Positions 45,408 to 54,335 are shown, numbered from the stretch's first letter. The stretch is DNA of 64,000 nucleotides from Paenibacillus durus ATCC 35681 (GCF_000993825.1 NZ_CP011114.1:186001-250000); one strand, 5' to 3'. Notes: a model not told the origin generated them from the letters alone. Made by a program: numbers and translations.

Positions 45408-45678
45408 CAACTAATCCATCTCCCATATATGAAAGGTAATAGTAATTACGATGCTATTATAGCATGAACTCTTAGTACCAGGTACTATTCGTGTTACGAA
45501 TATATTAACATTCGAATGTATGCAGGCGGTTAAAGCTCGTTTCGTAAGGCGGGATAAACGGGTATTCTCTTTTTGCGGGGAATGACAGTTTGTTCTTTAT
45601 AAAGTACAACAAAGATGATAAATTAATTACATACTGCAATCTTCAGCTGCAAGGAGACGAGATTTCGGAGGGGACAGG

Positions 45679-47637
45679 ATGGGTGCAATTAGCGGGATTT
45701 ATAGGTTTGGAAGCGATGCGGATGCTGCCCCGGCCGGGTCGTCCATTTTCAGGAAATTGAAAGTCTGTTCTTTTCAGCGTACAGAGGAATGGAGCGATCG
45801 CTCCGTACATTTGGGCTGCGGAATTATTTATAACACGCCTGAGTCCAAAATGGAACAATTACCGCGCTTCAATGAGGGTCAAACCCTGGTCATTACAGCG
45901 GACGCGATCATTGATAACCGTGCTGAATTGCTGGAGCAATTCAAGCTGAAACCGGGGGAATCACCCGTTATAACCGACAGTGAGCTTATTCTCCGGGCCT
46001 ACGAGACATGGGGATATTCATGTCCTGAGCACTTGATTGGCGATTATGCCTTTGCCATTTGGGATGCCGGGAAGAAGGAGCTTTTTCTCGCTCGCGATGC
46101 CATGGGATCAAGGACGCTGTATTATACTTATGAGCGTGGTTTTTTTGCTTTCTGTACAATAGAGACGCCGTTATTGGAGCTGTTCGGCGAGCAGGCCGAG
46201 CTGAATGAAAAATGGATTGCGGACTTTTTGGCGATAGACGGAATTCAGCATGAAATGGAATGTGAAGAAACGGTATACCGGAATATTTACCAGCTGCCGC
46301 CTGCGCATTATGGAATAGTAAGCGCCGAAGGTTTTTCCAAGAAAAAGTATTGGGAGCCGTTAAGGGATATCAAGCCGATCCGTTTCAAGACAGATGAAGA
46401 ATACGTGGAAGCCTTCAACCGCTGCTTCTCCGAAGCAGTGACCTGCCGGCTCAGAAGTGCGGGCGAGACGGGGATTTTCCTGAGCGGCGGGATGGATTCC
46501 GGGTCGATTGCCTGTGCCGCGGCGCCCAAGCTGGCTGAACAGGGCAAGAAGCTGTACGGCTTCACATCCATTCCGGTTCCGGAGTTCAACGAGCGGCCGC
46601 CCAGAATGACCATTTATAACGAATCCCGTGAAGTGGGACTCATCGCCGAGACGTATCCTAATATTGATATTACGTACAGCAGTTTTGCGGACAAAAATTG
46701 CATGACCGATATCGACGAGCTGATTCGGATCTTTGAGCAGCCGTATAAGATTTTTCAAAATATGACCTGGTATCATTCATTTTTAAAAATGGCCGCCTCA
46801 AGAAACTGCACCATTATGCTGAATGGACAGACAGGCAACAATACGATCTCGTACGGCAACTTCGCGGTTCATCTGGTAACGCTGTCCAGACAAGGGAGAA
46901 TTGTCTCGGCTGCCCGGGAGCTGTATGGATTCAGCAGATTGGTGAATGAGCCGGTAACCAAAGTGCTGCGGAGTGCGATTCCGGTAGTGCTGCCGCACCG
47001 CTTGAAGCTATGGAAGAACCGGACGCGGCTGCGGGAGTTCGATCGTTTTACCAATGTGGTCGTCAAAAGGTCGCTTGTTGGCAAATGGAATGTAACCAGC
47101 AGGCTGGATCAGATTGAAGCGAATACGCCGATCAGCCGTTATCCGGATTATGAAGAAGACAGGAAGGCAAGGACCAGTCCGCTGCCGTTCACGCACATAG
47201 GGGCGGTGGAAACCAAGCTGTCATTAGCCAATGGAATTACCATTCGCGACCCTTCCCGGGATAAACGCGTGTTTGAGTTCTGCATGGCGATTCCTTCCGG
47301 ACAATTTGTGCGAAGCGGCCAAGAACGGTATTTGCTGCGCCGGGCGATGAAGGGCGTACTCCCGGACCCGATCCGGCTGAACATTATTGCCAAAGGGCTT
47401 CAGAGTGCGGATTGGATGTACAGGCTCGCCCCGATCTGGCCTGAGGTTCTGGCCGAAGCCGAGCAAGCCTTGGAACAAGGGAGCTTAGAGGCATACGTAG
47501 AAGTTGATAAGCTCAAGGAGAATCTTGCCAAAGCAAGCGGGGATGTGCGCAAGGCGGAGGATAGTCTGGTCAGATCCATTTTGACGGCCGTCATTTTCTC
47601 CAGATTCATCGAAGATTTCAAGCGGCGGTATTCTTAA
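45679..47637 (+). CDS. Lasso-peptide cyclase (asparagine synthetase-like, LasC)
   Basis: The 652-residue protein starts at ATG 45679 after GGAGGGG. The N-terminal part is a glutaminase-like domain, but starts 'MGAISGIYRF' with Gly in place of the nucleophilic Cys2, as in lasso cyclases. The ATP pyrophosphatase loop is 'IFLSGGMDSGSIA' (269-274 SGGMDS). The second half continues as the asparagine-synthase domain. It is known from MccJ25 and paeninodin that this enzyme adenylates an Asp/Glu side chain of the core and closes the N-terminal ring. The kinase and precursor genes that follow on the same strand support this. Confidence 0.92.
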   Translation: MGAISGIYRFGSDADAAPAGSSIFRKLKVCSFQRTEEWSDRSVHLGCGIIYNTPESKMEQLPRFNEGQTLVITADAIIDNRAELLEQFKLKPGESPVITDSELILRAYETWGYSCPEHLIGDYAFAIWDAGKKELFLARDAMGSRTLYYTYERGFFAFCTIETPLLELFGEQAELNEKWIADFLAIDGIQHEMECEETVYRNIYQLPPAHYGIVSAEGFSKKKYWEPLRDIKPIRFKTDEEYVEAFNRCFSEAVTCRLRSAGETGIFLSGGMDSGSIACAAAPKLAEQGKKLYGFTSIPVPEFNERPPRMTIYNESREVGLIAETYPNIDITYSSFADKNCMTDIDELIRIFEQPYKIFQNMTWYHSFLKMAASRNCTIMLNGQTGNNTISYGNFAVHLVTLSRQGRIVSAARELYGFSRLVNEPVTKVLRSAIPVVLPHRLKLWKNRTRLREFDRFTNVVVKRSLVGKWNVTSRLDQIEANTPISRYPDYEEDRKARTSPLPFTHIGAVETKLSLANGITIRDPSRDKRVFEFCMAIPSGQFVRSGQERYLLRRAMKGVLPDPIRLNIIAKGLQSADWMYRLAPIWPEVLAEAEQALEQGSLEAYVEVDKLKENLAKASGDVRKAEDSLVRSILTAVIFSRFIEDFKRRYS

Positions 47638-47674
47638 CATTCGATACGATATCCATGGCCTGAGGTGGGGTAAA

Positions 47675-48598
47675 ATGAGCGATCATGACTTCGAGTTTCG
47701 TTACAAAGCTTTTGGGTTTAATATAGCGTCCAACTTTCTGCTTGAAGGCCTGCTCCCGGCGGAAGGGCCGCCTGAAGTGTATATCCGAGAGGGAAAAGTG
47801 CCTGTAGAGGTGCCCGGTCCACAAGATTCCCATGCGTATACGGTCGTAGAGAACGACGGCTTTGCCTTTCGCGTTAAAGATATCGGCACGTTTCTGGTCT
47901 TGGACGGCAAGCAGATCATCGCGGAAAAAAGTGAAGACTGCGAGCCGGAGGCTCATGTGCTGTTCATCCTTGGCACCTGCATGGGCGTGCTCTTGATGCA
48001 GCGCGGCCTGCTTCCGGTTCATGGCAGCGCTCTGGCGCTGGCGGGTAAGCATATTATCATCACCGGTCAATCGGGCGCGGGCAAATCGACGCTGGCGGCG
48101 GCGCTGAATAGGCGCGGGTGTTCTTTTTTGGCGGATGATATTGCGGCACTCCAAGAAGACGAGAGGGGAGAATCGTGGATTGTCCCCTCTTTTCCAAGGC
48201 AGAAGCTGTGGCGGGATACGGCTGAGAAGATCTTTGGCAGCGTAGATTCCTTGAACCGAATTCCGGGTGTCCGGGACAAGTATCATGTGCAAATGGACGG
48301 GGAGTTTATTAAGGCTCCGAAAAGGCTGGACGCGCTCTTTGAATTGACCACGCATCCAGGTTCTGAAGTAGCGGTCTCTGAAATAAAGGGTCCGGAGAAA
48401 TTGATGGTTATCTTACGGAATATCTATCGTCCGGAGATCATCGAATTTATGGGAAAACAGAGCGAACACTTTATTCGCTGCTCCAGGCTTGCTTCAAGCC
48501 TGCCTGTTTTTCATATCGAACGCCCGGAGGCGGGTTTTACAGTTGATGAACAAATCAAGGGCATAATTCATAGACTGAAGCAGCTTTCATCACCATAA
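47675..48598 (+). CDS. HPr-kinase-like lasso precursor kinase
   Basis: The 307-residue protein starts at ATG 47675, 7 bases after GAGGTGGGG. The Walker A is 'ITGQSGAGKSTLAAALN' (131-139), followed by 'FLADDIAALQ' as in the HPrK/P fold. Homologues in Paenibacillus lasso clusters (paeninodin) phosphorylate the C-terminal serine of the precursor. The precursor encoded just downstream does end in serine, fitting that role. Same strand as LasC and 37 bases behind it, so an operon is likely. Confidence 0.9.
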   Translation: MSDHDFEFRYKAFGFNIASNFLLEGLLPAEGPPEVYIREGKVPVEVPGPQDSHAYTVVENDGFAFRVKDIGTFLVLDGKQIIAEKSEDCEPEAHVLFILGTCMGVLLMQRGLLPVHGSALALAGKHIIITGQSGAGKSTLAAALNRRGCSFLADDIAALQEDERGESWIVPSFPRQKLWRDTAEKIFGSVDSLNRIPGVRDKYHVQMDGEFIKAPKRLDALFELTTHPGSEVAVSEIKGPEKLMVILRNIYRPEIIEFMGKQSEHFIRCSRLASSLPVFHIERPEAGFTVDEQIKGIIHRLKQLSSP

Positions 48599-48676
48599 AC
48601 ACCAATATTTGCGATATTTTTCTGAATTATTAATAGCTTTGAGTGGAAAAGCCGTTCGTAATAACGATCAAAATTC

Positions 48677-48705
48677 TTGATTTTTGGGAGAAAGTATTGT
48701 ATTGT
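48677..48705 (+). promoter_or_regulatory. Putative promoter of the lasso precursor gene
   Basis: TTGATT, 17 bases, TATTGT, about 90 bases before the precursor start. Its own promoter would give the precursor more transcript than the enzymes. Confidence 0.5.
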
Positions 48706-48709
48706 AGAT

Positions 48710-48771
48710 AAAAATATTGCAAATCTCCTTCATGCTAAACATGGTTTTTAAGGACAAGTGGCAATATTTTT
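48710..48771 (+). promoter_or_regulatory. Inverted repeat in the precursor leader
   Basis: AAAAATATTGC (48710-48720) and GCAATATTTTT (48761-48771) are perfect 11-base inverted repeats around a 40-base loop, ending 9 bases before the AGGAGG site. A CTCCTT in the loop could instead pair with that ribosome site. Leader regulation is possible. Confidence 0.45.
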
Positions 48772-48793
48772 ACAATATCAGGAGGTGAAGTGC

Positions 48794-48928
48794 ATGAGCA
48801 AGAAAGTTTGGGAAAAGCCGGAAGTAAAAGAGCTTAAAGTGAGCAGCACAGAGTATGGGAATCTGCTTAAGACCAAACCTGATGCCAGTTACTCTGACGG
48901 TGTGCACACCTGGTATTCATTCTCCTAG
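48794..48928 (+). CDS. Lasso-peptide precursor (paeninodin-like), 44 residues
   Basis: ATG 48794 follows AGGAGG by 8 bases. The leader contains the W-x-x-P recognition pattern ('VWEKPEVKEL', Y/W-x-x-P) and 'SSTEY' near the cleavage point. If the core starts at Gly22 it is 23 residues, with Asp at core position 9 to close a Gly1-Asp9 ring ('GNLLKTKPD'), a 14-residue tail 'ASYSDGVHTWYSFS', and a C-terminal serine for the kinase. Paeninodin also has 23 residues, Pro8-Asp9 and C-terminal Ser. The Thr is at -3 relative to this cut, not the usual -2. Ring and cleavage are inferred. Confidence 0.88.
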   Translation: MSKKVWEKPEVKELKVSSTEYGNLLKTKPDASYSDGVHTWYSFS

Positions 48929-48942
48929 GACTGAAACAAAAG

Positions 48943-48982
48943 AAGAGACTTCGGACGGTTCTACGGTTTGAGGTCTCTTTTT
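48943..48982 (+). terminator. Terminator of the lasso precursor
   Basis: AAGAGAC/GTCTCTT stem followed by TTT. A second, stronger hairpin with a T-run, AAGGAGCTTG/CAAGCTCCTT, lies at 48994-49037 across the 3' end of the convergent ABC gene. Confidence 0.7.
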
Positions 48983-49010
48983 GATTTATGAAGAAGGAGC
49001 TTGCCTACTC

Positions 49011-50708
49011 TTAGTGAGTAACAAGCTCCTTTTTTTGTTCGAACAGTTGGCCTTTGGACAAGCGGTAGATGTGATCGCATACATCAAATACGGATAAACG
49101 GTGGGTGATGGCGATGCATGTTCGCGGGGGCTGGAAATTCCGGATATTTTGCAGGACGGTCCACTCCGTATCCATGTCAAGCGCCGATGTCGCTTCATCG
49201 AGAAGCAGGATCGGCGTCGGCCTCAGTAGCGCGCGGGCAATCGCGATTCGTTGGGCCTGGCCTTCGGATAAGCCGGAGCCGTGTTCGCCGATAACCGTAT
49301 CAATGCCTTGGGGAAGCTTCTCGATAAAGCCCCGGGCGCAAGCGGCCTCAATGGCTGCGTTGATTTCCTCCTCGGTGGCTGAGGGATGACCGATCCGCAG
49401 ATTGTCCGCAATCGTGCCGGAGAATAAAGTATTGCCCTGCGGAACATAGGAAAAATAAGACCTTGTATCAGCGGAAAGGCTGATCCGTTCATGATTGTTG
49501 CCGATAATGCAGACATCCCCGGTCTGGGGCTTGATTAACGCGAGCAGAAGCCGAAGCAGGGTGGTTTTGCCTTCGCCCGAGGTGCCGATGAGAGCGATCA
49601 GCTCGCCGGGCCGAATGCGGAGAGAAACACCGGTAAGAATCGGCTTATCCGCCTCATAGCCGTATACTACATGCTCCATTTGCAGACCGGATATGCCGTC
49701 CCGAATGGAGGGAAGATTCTCTCTCTTATTTTCCGATTCCAATTTTTGAAAGACGATAAGCCGTTCCGCTGATGTAATCATAGCGATCAGGACAGGGAAC
49801 GTACGGGCAAGACCTTCAAGCGGTCCCTGAATTTGTCCTACAAGCTGCAAAAAAGCGGTAAACATCCCAAAGCTGGCAGCTCCGATAGATATGCGGTATG
49901 CCCCCCAAATGAAGGCCAGAAAAAAGCCGAGCCGGTATCCGATCCCCATAGTCAAATCTGCGGCAACATTAAACCGGGTGCGTTTAAGTATCCAGAACAG
50001 CCGGTTCGCTTGAGAGGCTTGCACCTTTTGCAGGCTGTCTTGTTCGTGCTCGAATGTCTTCACAATCAGCAGATTTTGGACGCACTCTTGCAGCAGGGAA
50101 CGATAGCGGCTTTCCGCGGCCTGAATCTGATGCTGCATTTTCTTCAGCCTGCTGCCTATGTACCAGCTGATGAGCACGGACACAGGTCCAAGCAGAAAAG
50201 CGAACAGTGCCAGCGTCTTGTCAAAATACAGCAAAGTAATGAAGGCCGCCGCAAACTGGGCAATCAGGGAAATGATGCTGGGCAGGGTGTTAACCAAGCC
50301 GTCGGTAATATTGGCAACATCGTTGGTCAGATGCGTCAACAGATCGCCGCTGTGGTATTTTCCGGCCGCGCTCCACTCTGCTCTATACAGCCGGTCCATA
50401 AAGTTCCGCTGCAAATCATTGTTCATTGCCTCTCTCAGCTTCACGGTTCGCAGGGTCAGCATTGAAGAAAGTGCTAACTGAAGGATCAGAATCAGGGCGA
50501 AAGCGATTGCGTATATGCCGCTGACGCGCATGCTGCCCTCTACGGCATGATCAATCACCTGCTTCGAGACAATGGCAAGAACGGCGCCGCTTAGTGAAAT
50601 GATTACATTTAAAATAATGATAACGGACAGCGCGCCCCATTTTCCCGTCATGCACTGTTTCAGCCAGCGGTAAATATCGGTGTTCAAGAGATGTCTTAGT
50701 TTTTTCAT
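49011..50708 (-). CDS. Lasso-peptide ABC exporter (LasD-type)
   Basis: The protein is about 565 residues; ATG 50708 follows GGAGATC, while the longer frame to 50744 lacks a ribosome site. It is a fused half-transporter with six membrane helices (first ~290 residues) and an ATPase domain: Walker A 'ALIGTSGEGKTTLLRLLL', signature 'GSGLSEGQAQRIAIARALL', Walker B 'ILLLDEATSALDMDTEWT', and H-loop 'IAITHRLSVFD'. It is convergent to the precursor gene and would export the finished lasso peptide and so protect the cell. Not in the same operon as C-K-A; the link is by proximity. Confidence 0.88.
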   Translation of the reverse strand: MKKLRHLLNTDIYRWLKQCMTGKWGALSVIIILNVIISLSGAVLAIVSKQVIDHAVEGSMRVSGIYAIAFALILILQLALSSMLTLRTVKLREAMNNDLQRNFMDRLYRAEWSAAGKYHSGDLLTHLTNDVANITDGLVNTLPSIISLIAQFAAAFITLLYFDKTLALFAFLLGPVSVLISWYIGSRLKKMQHQIQAAESRYRSLLQECVQNLLIVKTFEHEQDSLQKVQASQANRLFWILKRTRFNVAADLTMGIGYRLGFFLAFIWGAYRISIGAASFGMFTAFLQLVGQIQGPLEGLARTFPVLIAMITSAERLIVFQKLESENKRENLPSIRDGISGLQMEHVVYGYEADKPILTGVSLRIRPGELIALIGTSGEGKTTLLRLLLALIKPQTGDVCIIGNNHERISLSADTRSYFSYVPQGNTLFSGTIADNLRIGHPSATEEEINAAIEAACARGFIEKLPQGIDTVIGEHGSGLSEGQAQRIAIARALLRPTPILLLDEATSALDMDTEWTVLQNIRNFQPPRTCIAITHRLSVFDVCDHIYRLSKGQLFEQKKELVTH

Positions 50709-51122
50709 ATGGAATGATCTCCAATCTGCCGGATTAATGAACAACTATTAGAGTGAGCAGGCAAGTCTGTGATGCGGGAGAGTTCGCTAGAAGAAACAAC
50801 ATCTGCCGGTTGGGGGTGTCTGTAGTCTTAAGGTGAGTCTATCAAAGATAGACCAAAAATCAAGCATGATATTTACAGTTCAATGATTGTATTTACAAAA
50901 TGTAACTTCCATTATATTCTTCCTGAATTCGTGAAATAATCAAAGCCTAAGGAGGCTCTCCCTTTTGCTGCAGCGATTCGTGTGTCAATCATAGAAGAGA
51001 GCGGATTTGGTTAAAATGAGGCATGGGGAAACAGAGCATGCCTTGGAACAAGCCCCTTTCGAACATAGGTTCCTTACTCTTTAACCCGACAAGCTCATAT
51101 AAATTCGCCGAAACGTCGGAAA

Positions 51123-52437
51123 TCAGGGACTGTGCCTTCCGAAGCGGATCTTCGTTTGCCTCGCATGCTCCACCATGCGCGAAGCCAGCCAGATCAGGTT
51201 CTCTATGACCGTTTTTACCCGTCTGCGGTGGACCTTTGTTCGTACCGGGGCATCCGGTTCTTGCAGCGAAATTTGCCCGATGACCCGCAGCAAATTATAA
51301 GCCATGAGGCCAGCACACAAGACCAAGTCATTCGTGGCAAATTTATCCGAGGGCAGTCGCTCCAAATTCAGATCCGTCTTGAGTTCGCTGTGAAACTGTT
51401 CGCTCGTGGCATGGTTACGGTAGAGCCGAATCACTTGCCATGGCGAACAGGTCAGTGTTGTGAAAAACACCTGCACTTCTATCCGAGGCACCAACAGGAG
51501 CTGCCCATCGGCTTCCATCGTTCGCTCAATGACTTGATACACGACGCGAATTGGACGTTCCAGCTTCTTCTCGTTCCATTCCATCGCGCCCAAGTAGACG
51601 CGTGTGCCTTCCCGTTCTTCACAGCAGATTCCGTCTTGCTTGGCAATCATCAGCCATTCCTCCGGCGACTCCCGACGAAGATTGCGCTTGACGATAAAAT
51701 CCACGTTTTCGTTCAAGCATACGTTCAAATTCTCCAACGCAGCGTTGCCAGCATCCATGCGCACGAGCAGCGGCAAATCGGTTGCGGCGGGCATAGTCCA
51801 GACTGTGCGATAGAAATGCAGCCGGCCGCTTCTTTTTGCACATGCGTGCTGCCTTCGCGCAGATTGACATTAACTCCATAGCCTTCCTGTCCGAGATAGG
51901 CAAAAAACGGCGCATAGCCGTCCACCTTTTTGTACGTCAGGGACACGCCTTCTTTCTTCGTGTGGCTATTGTCGAACGGCGAGACATCCAGATCCAGCGG
52001 TGGCCAGGACAACGCTTTCCCTTTTGGGAGCGTGACTGGAACAGGGGTCAGCAGTGCGTTCAAGGCGCGTAGTAAGTCCGCCGACTCTTTGAGCAAAATC
52101 GTCTGCCAGTCGTAGCTGTGGGCGGCTGCCAAATCCAGACGCTGCCGGAGGGTGGCGAGGACGGGACGTGTTTAAGGCCTAAGGATTTCGCAAAGAACCG
52201 ATCCTCCCGAAAGGGCTCAATCTGGTCAAAATCGCTTTTGCCTTGGCACAGCAGTCCAAGATAGGCATAGAGTACATCTGGATGAGTGACCATGGGGTGC
52301 TGTGCACCAGGTAGCGAGTGCCGAATGAGACGTTTGGCAAGCCGGGTATGTGAAAGAAGCAGGCCAATGAGGGCCAAACCGGTATGAGCGCTCAGCCACT
52401 CCACGGACTGATCTAGTTAAAAATGGACGGGGTTCAT
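51123..52437 (-). pseudogene. IS1380-family transposase, decayed
   Basis: ATG 52437 follows GGGAGGTG, but the seventh codon is TAA ('MNPVHF-stop-LDQSVEWLSA'). At least two further frameshifts lie near 52160 and 51860-51790. The pieces give 'DLDVSPFDNSHTKKEGVSLT' (first catalytic Asp region), 'FFAYLGQEGYGVNVNLREGS', 'LPLLVRMDAGNAALENLNVC' and 'HATSEQFHSELKTDLNLERL' (Glu region), all typical of IS1380 transposases. The element is dead and marks the left border of the AT-rich island. Confidence 0.85.
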
Positions 52438-52776
52438 TGTGCACCTCCCAGGTGAGTTCAAGAAATACGGGAATTCTTCCCTTTTTCTTTATATTACTTC
52501 ACTGGGGTCTCTTTTTCTAACCTTTTCAGTATTTCGCTTCACGGATTCAGGATTAACTATTATCCTTCTTATATATACATATTTGTAAAAATATTTAAAG
52601 GGTTATTATATAAAAGATATAAATAAAATCCGTTAAATGGATGATTGATTAATATACAACTAAAAAATGTAATTGTAAATGTCATATATTATATAAAAAA
52701 AGTTTTAATGTAATATTATGTAATCGAATAAGAAAATTATGTCATATTATGTTATTAGATACTGGAGTTGAAAGTG
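52438..52776. other. AT-rich leader of the two-rSAM RiPP island
   Basis: About 340 bases without genes; base composition drops sharply to AT-rich from about 52480. The promoter of the rSAM/precursor operon must be here; several TATA-like words exist, but none with a clear -35 partner. Confidence 0.45.
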
Positions 52777-53766
52777 ATGATTATACATGTTTTTGTTACT
52801 AACGATTGCAATCTAAGTTGCGATTACTGTTATGTTTCTGGACTGAGAGAGAAATTATACTTCAATACAGAATATGTAGATTCACTTATTATTTTTATCA
52901 ATAGAGCGTTAAGCCTTAATAAATCAGAAAGTTTGACGGTTAATTTTTTTGGTGGAGAACCTCTTCTTAATAAGGCGTTAGTTGAAGAGATTATTACAGC
53001 GTTAGAGAGAATTAAAATCGAAAAGTACTTTATGATGACTACTAATGGGACCCTTTTAACATCCAAAAACATTGACTTTTTAGCTGAGCATAATTTTATT
53101 TTATCAGTTAGCATTGATGGAACTCCAGAAAATCATAATAAACATCGTATATATGCAAACGGTAAACCATCGTGGGGAATGATAGAATCTAATTTAACTT
53201 ATTTACTGGAAAATATTCCCGGAACAACAGCGAGGATAACCTATAGTTCAGATAATGTCGCAGATCTATATAAAAATGTTCTGTTTGCTGAAGGGCTTGG
53301 TTTTAAAGAAATAAAACCGATACCCAATTTTTTTGATGAGGATTGGAACGATCAGCACTTTTCAACCCTTAAAGAACAGTTTAGACAACTTGAAAGATTC
53401 GCAAAAGAAAAAAAAGATATTAATTTGTCAATAATGAACAAAAAATTAAAAGTTCAGGGTGATTGTAGCGGAGGAGTAAGCAGCTTTTCGATCAATGCAA
53501 ATGGAGATATATATCCTTGCAACTATGTTGTAGGGGAAGAAGCATTCTGTCTAGGGAATATAAGTAATGGTGCTAAATATGAGTTACATACTTTTCCTAC
53601 TGACCATAGTCAACGGGAAGATTGCAAAGGGTGTTCATATTTCAAGTCTTGTACAAGTTCGAGATGCATATTTGTGAATTATAAAATGACTGGTGAGATG
53701 TACAAGCCGAGTGGATTTTTTTGTGCTTATGAACGTTTAGAGAGTTCATATGTTTATCAAAGTTGA
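52777..53766 (+). CDS. Radical SAM/SPASM peptide-modifying enzyme 1
   Basis: The protein is about 329 residues. ATG 52777 lies nine bases after GGAG; an in-frame TTG at 52768 is possible. The AdoMet-radical cluster motif CxxxCxxC is at the very N-terminus ('VTNDCNLSCDYCYVSG'), followed by 'VNFFGGEPLL' (SAM GGE motif) and 'FILSVSIDGTPENHNKHR'. A C-terminal SPASM-type auxiliary cluster region is rich in cysteines ('GDIYPCNYV', 'DCKGCSYFKSCTSSRC', 'GFFCAYERL'). Such enzymes form thioether or C-C links in peptides. It lies 58 bases before the first precursor gene. Confidence 0.9.
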   Translation: MIIHVFVTNDCNLSCDYCYVSGLREKLYFNTEYVDSLIIFINRALSLNKSESLTVNFFGGEPLLNKALVEEIITALERIKIEKYFMMTTNGTLLTSKNIDFLAEHNFILSVSIDGTPENHNKHRIYANGKPSWGMIESNLTYLLENIPGTTARITYSSDNVADLYKNVLFAEGLGFKEIKPIPNFFDEDWNDQHFSTLKEQFRQLERFAKEKKDINLSIMNKKLKVQGDCSGGVSSFSINANGDIYPCNYVVGEEAFCLGNISNGAKYELHTFPTDHSQREDCKGCSYFKSCTSSRCIFVNYKMTGEMYKPSGFFCAYERLESSYVYQS

Positions 53767-53824
53767 CAAATTGAATTAAAGTTAAAGTTTGTGAATTTCA
53801 TCTGATTTGAAGGGAGGTGAGAAA

Positions 53825-53974
53825 ATGAAAATTAATCCGCAAAAAAAAGAAGGACTTAAATTGGATGTTAAGGGTTACGGTTGCTGGGATGATTGCCAAG
53901 TTCTTGTTTCTAATAATCCAATTGAACTTGGATGTGGATGGAAAAAAACTGCTCGAGATTCAATTTTTAGCTAA
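53825..53974 (+). CDS. Cysteine-containing RiPP precursor peptide 1 (49 residues)
   Basis: ATG 53825 follows GGGAGGTGAG. The peptide begins with a charged leader-like stretch ('MKINPQKKEGLKLDVKGYG') and has three Cys (20, 24, 37): 'GCWDDCQV', a ten-residue segment 'LVSNNPIELG', then 'CGWKKTARDSIFS' to the end. A close but not identical copy lies at 54066. The very short gene with two radical SAM genes around it is the mark of a RiPP precursor. Cleavage point and crosslinks are unknown. Confidence 0.88.
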   Translation: MKINPQKKEGLKLDVKGYGCWDDCQVLVSNNPIELGCGWKKTARDSIFS

Positions 53975-54065
53975 TTTCGCGTTATAAGAAAGCAATAATT
54001 GTCTTTATATTGCCTTAATTTAGTGCGGTATAAAAAATACCGATTTAGGAAGGATGGTGATTTAA

Positions 54066-54215
54066 TTGAAGATTAATCCAGAAAAGAAAGAAGAATTGAA
54101 ATTAGATGTAAAAGGTTATGGTTGCTGGGATGACTGTCAGGTGTTTTATGCGCACCAGACAAATATAGCTTCTTGTGGTTGGACAAGAACCGCTGAAGCA
54201 AGTATTTTCAGTTAA
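54066..54215 (+). CDS. Cysteine-containing RiPP precursor peptide 2 (49 residues)
   Basis: Starts at TTG 54066, after GGAAGG and GGTGAT. Same length and frame as peptide 1: leader 'MKINPEKKEELKLDVKGYG', 'GCWDDCQV', variable 'FYAHQTNIAS', then 'CGWTRTAEASIFS'. Cys at 20, 24 and 37 are conserved. Third-codon changes between the copies (e.g. TAC/TAT, TGC/TGT, CAA/CAG) show that the sequence is kept by selection and not a fresh duplication. An intrinsic terminator-like hairpin follows at 54251-54290. Confidence 0.88.
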   Translation: MKINPEKKEELKLDVKGYGCWDDCQVFYAHQTNIASCGWTRTAEASIFS

Positions 54216-54250
54216 TACTCAGATAATTATTTAGCATGAATCTTTTAAAA

Positions 54251-54290
54251 AGAAAAGTGTACTAATTGGTGCACTTTTCTGCCTTTTTTT
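54251..54290 (+). terminator. Terminator/attenuator between precursor genes and the second rSAM gene
   Basis: AGAAAAGTGT/GCACTTTTCT stem followed by GCC and seven T. It probably ends most transcripts after the precursors, letting a fraction read through into the enzyme and export genes. Confidence 0.8.
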
Positions 54291-54335
54291 ATATTAATTT
54301 TAAACCGAACAAAAAATTATTAATTAGGAGGAACT

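Noticed and set aside
44613..45467. 284-codon open frame on the plus strand
   Set aside because: Antisense to the acyl-CoA synthetase, which has full motifs; no ribosome site or family features.
47618..48355. 245-codon open frame on the minus strand
   Set aside because: Antisense to the lasso kinase, whose P-loop and neighbours are clear.
51123..52437. Active transposase or lasso B1/B2 genes between the exporter and the island
   Set aside because: The reading pieces all belong to an IS1380-type transposase broken by an early stop and frameshifts; no PqqD-like or transglutaminase-like motif.
53985..54060. Third precursor peptide between the two known copies
   Set aside because: Only a small CGGTAT/ATACCG hairpin and AT-rich spacer; no Cys-containing open frame.
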